Shown here: positions 56,392 to 64,000 of the stretch, piece by piece
Numbering within the stretch: position 1 is the stretch's first letter
How the letters are laid out: each line of letters begins with the position of its first letter
Source: Stammera capleta_O
Lineage (GTDB): Bacteria; Pseudomonadota; Gammaproteobacteria; Enterobacterales; Enterobacteriaceae
DNA length: 64,000 nucleotides
Direction of reading: 5' to 3'
NCBI GenBank assembly: GCA_036689515.1
Contig: CP144846.1
Coordinates: 1-64,000 of the forward strand
Notes under the pieces: model-generated
Told to the model about the DNA's origin: nothing
The model's database searches: none
Seen by the model: only the letters and a program-made list of their open reading frames with translations
Program-made: the position numbers and the translations under genes

Positions 56392-56745
56392 ATGACTAGA
56401 ATAGTAGGTGTAGATATACCTGAAAACAAATTTATTATAATATCTTTAACTTATATTTATGGTATAGGTAAATCTTTAGCTAAACAAATTTGTGATAATT
56501 CAAAAATAGGTTATTATATATTAGTTAAAAATTTAAATAAATATGAATTGAAAATTATAAGAAATAATATTTTAAAATATATTATAGAAGGAGATTTGCG
56601 TAGAGAAGTTATGTTAAATATAAAAAGGTTAGTTGATATTAATTGTTATAGAGGTTTACGTCATCGTAAGCATTTACCTGTAAGAGGTCAAAGAACTAAA
56701 ACAAATTCAAAAACTTGTAAGAAAAATTTTAATTATATAAAATAA
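56392..56745 (+). CDS. rpsM: 30S ribosomal protein S13
   Basis: 117 aa (E. coli 118). RIVGVDIPENKFIIISLTYIYGIG and CYRGLRHRKHLPVRGQRTKTNSKTCKK are diagnostic. First gene of the alpha cluster. Confidence 0.97.
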   Translation: MTRIVGVDIPENKFIIISLTYIYGIGKSLAKQICDNSKIGYYILVKNLNKYELKIIRNNILKYIIEGDLRREVMLNIKRLVDINCYRGLRHRKHLPVRGQRTKTNSKTCKKNFNYIK

Positions 56746-56765
56746 AATAATTTATTAATATTATA

Positions 56766-57155
56766 ATGGTTAAAAATTTAAAAAAAAATCGTAAAAAAAA
56801 TAAAAGATATATTATTAATGGAATTATATATATATATGCTTCTTTTAATAATACTATAGTTACTGCAACAGATTTAAAAGGTAATGTTTTGACATGAACT
56901 ACTGCTGGTAGTGTAGGTTTTAAAGGATCAAGAAAATCTACTCCTTTTGCAGCTCAGGTTGCTGCAGAAAAATGTTCAGAAAAAATTAAACATTATGGGA
57001 TTAAAAATTTAGAGATAAAACTTAGTGGTCCTGGTCCAGGTAGAGAATCTAGTATTAGAGCTTTAAATGCAGCAGGTTTTCGTATAACTAATATTAGTGA
57101 TATAACACCTTTGCCACATAATGGATGTAGAGCTCCTAAAAAAAGAAGAGTTTAA
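56766..57155 (+). CDS. rpsK: 30S ribosomal protein S11
   Basis: 129 aa as in E. coli. ASFNNTIVTATDLKGNVLTW (Trp TGA), GSVGFKGSRKSTPFAAQVAAE, and the end DITPLPHNGCRAPKKRRV. Forms part of the mRNA exit path. Confidence 0.97.
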
Positions 57156-57191
57156 TAATAATTAAAATTAAATTTTGAGTTTAATAAAAAA

Positions 57192-57812
57192 ATGTCTAAG
57201 TATATAGGTCCTAAATTAAAATTAAGTAGAAGAGAGGGTACTGATTTATTTTTAAAATCTCATATTCGTAATATTGATTCTAAATGCAAAATAGATCGTT
57301 TACCTGGTCAACATTATTATAGAAGATCTAGAATATCTGATTATGGACTTCAATTAAGAGAAAAGCAAAAATTAAAAAGAATTTATGGTGTTTTAGAAAA
57401 ACAGTTATTAAATTATTATCATAAGTCTTTAAAATTAAAAGGTAATACTGGTATATTATTATTACAATTTTTAGAAAGAAGATTAGATAATGTAGTTTAT
57501 AGAATGGGTTTTTCTATAACTAGATCTGAAGCTAGACAATTAGTTAGTCATAAATCTATTCTTGTAAATAATAAAATAGTTAATATACCATCTTATTTAT
57601 TAAAATCTAATGATGTAATTAATATTAATATTAAATCTAAGAATCAAAATAGAATTAAATATTCTTTGGAGTTATTTAAAAAAAGAAAACAACCTTGTTG
57701 AATAGATTTAAACATAAATAAAATGGAAGGTATATTTTTATATATTCCTGATCGTTCTATGATATTACCTGACATAAAAGAACATTTAATATTAGAATTT
57801 TATTCTAAATAA
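57192..57812 (+). CDS. rpsD: 30S ribosomal protein S4
   Basis: 206 aa as in E. coli. MSKYIGPKLKLSRREGTDLFL, RIYGVLEKQLLNYYHKSLKLKG, and the S4 domain LERRLDNVVYRMGFSITRSEARQLVSH. The TGA at 57699-57701 is a conserved Trp. E. coli S4 represses the alpha operon; not assessed here. Confidence 0.97.
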
Positions 57813-57831
57813 TTAATTTATTATTAATAAT

Positions 57832-58845
57832 ATGTTAAATTTTCCATTTAAATTTTTAAAACCTAAAATAGTAAGTATTAAAAAAATAGAATTAAATTTT
57901 TATAGAATTATATTAGAGCCATTAGAAAGAGGTTTTGGTCATACAATAGGTAATGCTCTTAGACGTATATTATTATCTTCAATACCTGGATATTGTATTA
58001 CAGAAGTTGAAATCGATGGTATATTACATGAATTTGGTATTAAAGAAGGATTATTAGAAGATGTTTTAGAAGTTCTTTTAAATTTAAAAAATTTATCTTT
58101 AAAAATTAAAGATAATAGTAAAAAAGCTTATTTGTTTATAAAAAAAAAAGGTATTTGTACTGTATTAGCAAAAGATATAAATAGTGATAAAGAAATATAT
58201 ATAGTTGATCCTAATTATGTTATATGTCATTTAACAGATAAAAATTCATCTATTAAAATGAAGATGAAATTAGAATTAGGTATAGGATATATATCTTCCT
58301 ATGATAGAAAAAATGATTTTAAGAAAAAAGATAATTTATCAATAGGAAAGTTATTTTTAGATACTTTATTTACTCCAATTGATAATATTAATTATAAAGT
58401 AGAATCATCTAGAGTTAATAATAGGACAGATTTAGATAAATTAATTATTGATATAAAAACTAATGGTACAGTTGATCCTGAATATGCTATAAGATTAGCA
58501 TCAACTATTTTATCAGATCAATTATTAGCACTTTTAGAATTAAAAGATATTTATATTAATAAGAAAAAGAAAAAGAAAATTAAATTTAGTCCTATATTAT
58601 TATCTTGTGTAGATGATTTAGAACTTACTGTAAGATCAGCTAATTGTTTAAAAACAGAAAAAATTTATTATATAGGAGATTTAGTTCAAAAAACAGAAAT
58701 TGATTTATTAAAGACTCCTAATTTAGGAAAAAAATCTTTAACTGAAATTAAAAATGTTTTATTGGATAAAGGTTTAAAATTAGGAATGAAATTAAAAGGT
58801 TGAAATTCTAATAAAATTAAAAATAAAATTAATAAATATAAATAA
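57832..58845 (+). CDS. rpoA: RNA polymerase alpha subunit
   Basis: 337 aa (E. coli 329). N-terminal domain: RIILEPLERGFGHTIGNALRRILLSSIPG; the C-terminal domain is kept (LELTVRSANCLKTEKIYYIGDLVQKTEIDLLKTPNLGKKS region), so UP-element and activator contacts are possible. The late TGA gives the conserved Trp of the C-terminal tail (KLKGWNS versus E. coli LENWPP). Confidence 0.97.
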
Positions 58846-58846
58846 T

Positions 58847-59206
58847 ATGCGTCATAAAAAAAAAGGTTATAAATTAAATTGTAATAGTAGTCATAGATTA
58901 TCTTTATTTAGGAATTTAAGTATATCTTTGATTAAACATGAAGTAATAAAAACTACTTTAGTTAAAGCTAAAGCTTTAAGAATGTTTTTAGAACCTATTA
59001 TTAATATTTCTAAGGTTAATAAATTATATAATTTTCGTTTATTGATTTCTAGATTAAATAATGTTGATGTTGTAAGAAAATTATTTAATGATTTAGGTCC
59101 TAGATTTAAAAATCATAATGGAGGTTATATAAGGATTTTAAAATGTGGTTTTAGAAAAGGAGATTGTGCACCTATGGCATATATAGAAATTTTAAAAATA
59201 AATTAA
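58847..59206 (+). CDS. rplQ: 50S ribosomal protein L17
   Basis: 119 aa (E. coli 127). MRHKKKGYKLNCNSSHRLSLFRNLSISLIKHE is diagnostic, with KTTLVKAKALRMFLEPII. Begins 1 bp after the rpoA stop and ends the alpha cluster. Confidence 0.96.
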   Translation: MRHKKKGYKLNCNSSHRLSLFRNLSISLIKHEVIKTTLVKAKALRMFLEPIINISKVNKLYNFRLLISRLNNVDVVRKLFNDLGPRFKNHNGGYIRILKCGFRKGDCAPMAYIEILKIN

Positions 59207-59207
59207 T

Positions 59208-60068
59208 ATGATTACGTTTCAAAAATTAATTTTTAAATTATATAAATATTGATCTAGTTTAGATTGTACTATTATTCAACCTTATGATATAGAAATTGGA
59301 GCTGCTACTTTTCATCCTATAACATTTTTTAATTCTTTAAATAAAAAAAATATTTTTTTTGCTTATGTTCAATTATGTAGGAGACCTATAGATAGTAATT
59401 TTGGTACTTATTTATCTATGAAATTACAACAATATTATCAATTTCAAGTTATATTAAGATCATCGTTGAAAAATATAAGAAAATTATATATTGATTCATT
59501 AAAATATTTAAATATAAATTTAAATAAAAATGAATTAAAGTTTATTGAAGATAATTGAGAAAATTCTACTTTAGGAGCTTATGGAGTAGGATGAGAAGTA
59601 TGATTAAATGGTATAGAAATAACACAATTTACATATTTTCAACAAATGGCAGGTTTTAATTGTAACCCTGTTATTGTAGAAATAACTTATGGTTTAGAAA
59701 GATTATCTTTATTATTACAAAATGTTACTAGTATTTATAATTTATTTTGAAATAAAAATATTAAATATAATGAAGTTGTTAATATAAAAGATATTAATAT
59801 TTTAAGATCTATTTTTAATTATTATAAATATAATAATATTTTTTTATTTAATTGTATGAATAATTATAAAAAAGAATCTTTACGTTTAATAAATTTAAAA
59901 AATCCATTATTAATGATAGCATATGATTATGCATTAAAAGTAGTTCATTATTTTAATTTATTAAATTCTAGTAATTATTTTTCAAGTATTGAAAAAAAAA
60001 AAAATATTTTAAGTATTAGAAATTTATTTTGTGAAATAGCAAATATTTATATAAAAAATAATAAATAA
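59208..60068 (+). CDS. glyQ: Glycyl-tRNA synthetase alpha subunit
   Basis: Catalytic subunit of the tetrameric (alpha2-beta2) GlyRS typical of many bacteria. 286 aa (E. coli 303). DCTIIQPYDIEIGAATFHP, LQQYYQFQVILRSS, EDNWENSTLGAYGVGWEVWLNG with Trp as TGA, and EITYGLERLSLL. About six TGA; several fall on invariant Trp. Starts 1 bp after rplQ, a junction absent in E. coli. Confidence 0.96.
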
Positions 60069-60089
60069 TATTATAAAATAAAATATTTT

Positions 60090-62165
60090 ATGAAAGGAAT
60101 ATTATTAATAGAAATAGGTACTGAAGAGTTACCTATAAATAATTTAAAAAAAATTGGTAAAGATTTTATTAAATATTTATCTGATGTATTAAAAAATAAT
60201 TATTTTATATTTAAAAATATAAATTATTTTATTAGTTTAAGTAAATTATCATGTATAATAAAAAATTTAAATTATTTTCAAAATATTACAGAAAAATATA
60301 AAAAAATTATTGGTCCAAATATTTTAATTAAAGATTTAAATAGTAATAAATATGAAAAAATTTTATTTTGGTGTAATAAAAATAATATTAATATTAAAAA
60401 ATTAAAATTTAAAGATTATTTGAATAAGAGATATTTTTTTTATTTGAAAAAAAATAAACCTAAAAATATTAAAAATGTTATTAAAAATTTTTTAAAAATA
60501 GTTTTATTTAAATTAAAAATAAATCGTATTTCTATGAGATGAAATTTAAATAATTATTCTTTTTTAAGACCTATTAATAATTTAATAATAATGTTTGATA
60601 AAAAAATTATATTTATAAAATTATTAGGTATAAAATCTAATAATATTACTATTTCACATACATGTTTACATAACAAATGTATTATAATAGATGATGCTAA
60701 TAAATATGTAAATTTATTAAGAAATAAAGGTAAAATTATAATTGATTATAATGAAAGAAAAATATTAATTATAAAGATATTAAAAAAAATAGTATTAAAA
60801 TTTAATTTATTTTTAAATTATAGTAAAAATTTTCTAATTAAAATTATTTCGAATACTGAATGACCTGTTTTATTTGTATCTAAATTTGATAATAAATATT
60901 TATATTTACCTACAAAATTAATTAAATATATTTTAAATGAGCAAAATTGTTTTTATACTTTTGATAAAAATGGAAATATATCTAATTATTTTATAATTGT
61001 ATTAGATGGTTATTTTAAATCAATTAAAAATATTATTAATTGATATAATAATGTAATTGAATCTAAATTAAATGATGCTTATTATTTATTTATATATGAT
61101 ATTAAAAAACCATTAATTAGTTATTTATCAAATTTAAATTATATAATTTTTCATAAAAAGATTGGTAATGTTTTAACAAAAGTTACTAGATTATTGTTTT
61201 TATCTAAATTATTATGTAAATATTTAATAATTGATGATTTAAATTTATTATTTAAATCTATTATTTTATGCAAATGTGATTTATCAACTTTATTATGTAG
61301 AGAATTCAATCATTTAAAGGGTTATATAGGTATGTATTATCTATCATTAGAGAATAATAAATATAATAATGTTGCTTTAATTATTAAAGATCATTATAAA
61401 CCTAGATACAATAATGATAATATTTCTGATAATTTATATAGTTGTGTAATTTCTTTATGTGATAAAATAGATACTATAGTATCTTTAGCATGTATTAATA
61501 ATTGTATTTATTTTAAAAAAAGTAATGATCCTTTTGGGGTAAGAAGATTATCTTTATCAATTATTAGAATAATTTTATATAAAAATATAGATATTGATTT
61601 ATATAAAATAATTGAATATTCATTTTTTTTATTTAAAAAAAAAATTAAATTATTAAATATTAATATAGTTAGTTTATTTATATTAAAACGTTTTTTTAAA
61701 TATTTGGAAAAAAATAAATATTATACTATATATGTTAGTGGATTTATAAAATTACCTATTTTTAATATTTTAGAAATTAAAAATAGAATTTTATTTTTAA
61801 TAAATTATAAAAATAATAATTTATATGATTTTAATAATCTTATAATTTTTTATAAAAGATTAAAAAATATTATTAATATTAATACAAAATTAAATTTTGA
61901 TATTAAAAATTTAATTTTTAAATATGATATTAAATTGTTTAATTATTTAAATAAATTTAGGAATAAAATAAACTATTGTATAAAAAACAAAATATATAAT
62001 TTATTATTTAAATTATTCATTAAATATTCTGTAATAATTAATAATTATTTAAATAATGTTAAAGTAAATGATGAAAATATTATTATTAAAAATAATAGAA
62101 TTTTTATTCTACGTAATTTTTATGAAATTTATTTAAAATTTATTGATTTTTCTTGTTTTTTTTAA
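60090..62165 (+). CDS. glyS: Glycyl-tRNA synthetase beta subunit
   Basis: tRNA-binding subunit of GlyRS. 691 aa (E. coli 689), so full length after reading TGA at 60540, 60861 and elsewhere as Trp. LLIEIGTEELPINNLKKIGKDF at the N terminus, LLCREFNHLKGYIGMYYLSLE and FKKSNDPFGVRRLSLSIIRI in the HD-like core are diagnostic. The C-terminal anticodon-binding part is diverged. Confidence 0.95.
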
Positions 62166-62183
62166 TGATATTTGTTATTATTT

Positions 62184-63263
62184 TTATTTTTTTATAATTC
62201 CTCCTCCTATACATATATTTTTAATATAAAAAACAGCTGATTGTCCTGGAGTTATAGCAAATAATGGTTTTTTCAGTTTTATTTTAATGAATTTTTTGTA
62301 TATTAATATTTTACATTTTTTTTCTTTTTGTAGATATCTTGTTTTAACTTTACAATATATTTTTGATTTTGATTTTTTAATTGTTAAATGTATTTTTTTT
62401 AAGAAAAAAGTTTTTGAAAATAAATTTTTATTTGTTTTTTCTGATACAAACAAAAAGTTTGTTTTTATTTGTTTTTTAACTACATATAATGGTTTATTAT
62501 ATCCACCTCCTATTTTTAAATTTTTTCTTTGTCCTATAGTATATAAAAATAATCCTTCATGTTCACCTATAATTTTATTATTATGTAAATTAATTATTTT
62601 TCCTTTTTTAGGTTTAATATAATTTTTTATAAATGAGTAATATTTTTGGTATTTTATAAAACATATACCAGTAGAATCTTTTTTATTAGAATTTGGTAAT
62701 TTTAAATTACTTGCTATTTTCCTAATATTTTTTTTTTTATAATTGCCTAAAGGAAATATACTTTTTTTAATTTGATATTGTTTTAAGTGATATAAAAAAT
62801 AACTTTGATCTTTTTTTTTGTCAATTCCTTTTATTAAATAAAATATATTATTTTTATAATTTTTTTGTTTTTTAACATAATGTCCTGTAGCAATAAAATC
62901 AGCTTTTAAAATTTTAATAGAAAATTTAATAAATATATTAAATTTAATTTTTTTGTTACATAAAATATCTGGATTAGGTGTTTGACCTTTTTTAAGTTTA
63001 TTAATAAATATTTTAAAAACATCATTTCAATATTCATATGATAAATCTAATTTATATAATTTAACATTAAATATTTTACAGATTTTTTTAGTAATTTTAA
63101 AATCTTTTTTATAACTACATTTTTGTTTGTTATAATTTCAGCATTGTATATAAACACATTCTACTATAAATCCTAATTGTTTTAATATTCAAATTGTTAC
63201 TGAAGAATCTACTCCTCCTGAAATAGCTACAATTATTTTATAATTTTTTTGTATTTTATTCAT
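62184..63263 (-). CDS. mnmA: tRNA-specific 2-thiouridylase MnmA
   Basis: Makes s2U34 in tRNA-Lys, -Glu and -Gln using a sulfur relay. 359 aa (E. coli 368), five or so TGA(Trp). PP-loop ISGGVDSSVTIW, catalytic Cys in NPDILCNKKIKF and second Cys in STGICFI, GHY, then YTIGQRKNLKIGG. Needs IscS/Tus partners elsewhere. Convergent with glyS, 18 bp apart. Confidence 0.95.
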
Positions 63264-63407
63264 AGTTTTAATATATGAAATATTATTTTTTATAATAATT
63301 AAAATTATATTTATATTATTTTATGTTTTTAAAAATAAATATTTTATTATTATATTAATAATGTTATATTTAATTATATTTATTTTATTTATATATATAT
63401 AATTTAT

Positions 63408-64000
63408 ATGAAATATATTAATCCATATTATACTAATAGTTGAAAAAAGTTAATTAAATATTTTAGTTATATTAAAGATAAGAAAATTATAAATTTTTTT
63501 AATGAAGATAATAATAGATTTAAAAATTTTTCATTAAATTTTAAAGATTCAATAATATTTGATTATTCTAAAAATATCATAGATAAAAAAACTATAAATA
63601 TTTTTATAAATTTATTATATGAATTAAAATTAAAAGATTATATTAAATATATGTTTTTAGGTAAAAATATAAATATTACTGAAAATAAATATGTATTAAA
63701 TTTTTTATTAAGAGATGTAAATAATTTTTTTGTTAAAAATAATATATTATTATTAAAAGAAAAAAAAAAAATTGATAAAAATTTAGAAAAAATAAAAAAT
63801 ATTACTAATAATATTTTATATGGTAAATGATTAGGTTATAGTGGTGAAAAAATTGTTAATATTGTTAATATAGGAATAGGAGGTTCAGATTTAGGTCCTA
63901 GAATGATTATAAAATCTTTAAAATTATATCATAATTCATATATTAATTCTTATTTTGTATCTAATATAGATTTTCAAGATATTAATAATGTACTTAAAAA
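63408..64000 (+). CDS. pgi: Glucose-6-phosphate isomerase (5' part; runs off the window)
   Basis: Converts glucose-6-P to fructose-6-P. The 197 codons present match the E. coli N terminus closely: MKYINPYYTNSWKKL, DYSKNIIDKKT, ENKYVLNFLLRD, and the sugar-phosphate-binding NIGIGGSDLGPRM with YFVSN. Two TGA(Trp). The gene is cut by the window end. With ptsHI and gpmA it indicates a retained glycolytic route. Confidence 0.95.

Noticed and set aside
62287..62622. 111-aa plus-strand ORF
   Set aside because: Antisense to mnmA, whose catalytic motifs are clear.

Overview
The window is a piece of a strongly reduced bacterial chromosome. It is very AT-rich: about a fifth G+C in most genes, less between them, and well balanced only in rRNA and tRNA. 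TGA is read as tryptophan. In-frame TGA occurs on the order of a hundred times, mostly where relatives have Trp (EF-Tu, L2, S19, S14, Orn, GlyQ), while genes end in TAA or less often TAG, and a minority of TGG remains. Protein sequences, gene order and rRNA are gammaproteobacterial and closest to Enterobacterales. The best reading is an obligate, vertically inherited (probably insect) endosymbiont with a tiny genome. Stammera- or Nardonella-like symbionts are candidates to compare against, but the sequence alone does not give me the name.

Layout. 1-5.2 kb: a polA 5'-nuclease remnant, an MFS exporter, ptsHI, tRNA-Phe and cutA. 5.2-7.4 kb: groESL behind a sigma-32-like promoter. 7.4-11.3 kb: rpsO, pnp, deaD. 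11.25-13 kb: tRNA-Val, ssrA and smpB, divergent from grpE, then tRNA-Ile2. 13-22.9 kb (minus strand): rplU-rpmA-obgE-greA-rlmE-ftsH-secG-tRNA-Leu-nusA-infB-rbfA-truB-gpmA, an eroded copy of the E. coli 69-min region. 23-29 kb: tldD, rplM-rpsI, mutS, rpsF-rpsR-rplI. 29.3-34.9 kb: a complete 16S-tRNA-Glu-23S-5S-tRNA-Asp operon, orn and tRNA-Gly. 35.2-39.9 kb: mutL-miaA-hflX-rlmB. 39.9-41.5 kb (minus): def-fmt, tRNA-Leu, tRNA-Cys. 41.7-59.2 kb: uninterrupted str, S10, spc and alpha ribosomal superoperons with no expected ribosomal gene missing. 59.2-64 kb: glyQ-glyS, mnmA (minus) and the start of pgi.

Function. Nearly everything serves translation, RNA maturation and decay, protein folding and quality control (GroESL, GrpE, FtsH, tmRNA/SmpB), secretion (SecY, SecG), mismatch repair (MutS, MutL) and a little sugar metabolism (PTS EI/HPr, Pgi, GpmA). 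No biosynthetic pathway, mobile element, phage or CRISPR array is visible. Several proteins are cut back to core domains (PolA, NusA, IF2, TruB, DeaD, Obg).

Most genes that a standard-code ORF finder splits, and several it misses (cutA, smpB, gpmA, rlmE, orn, fmt, mnmA), are intact once TGA is read as Trp. I found no clearly new multi-gene system. The most interesting signals concern genome decay: a probable read-through former stop in rplP, an orn stop codon inside a tRNA gene, a 20-A tract inside rplC, and a conserved heat-shock promoter in a genome that has lost most other visible regulation.
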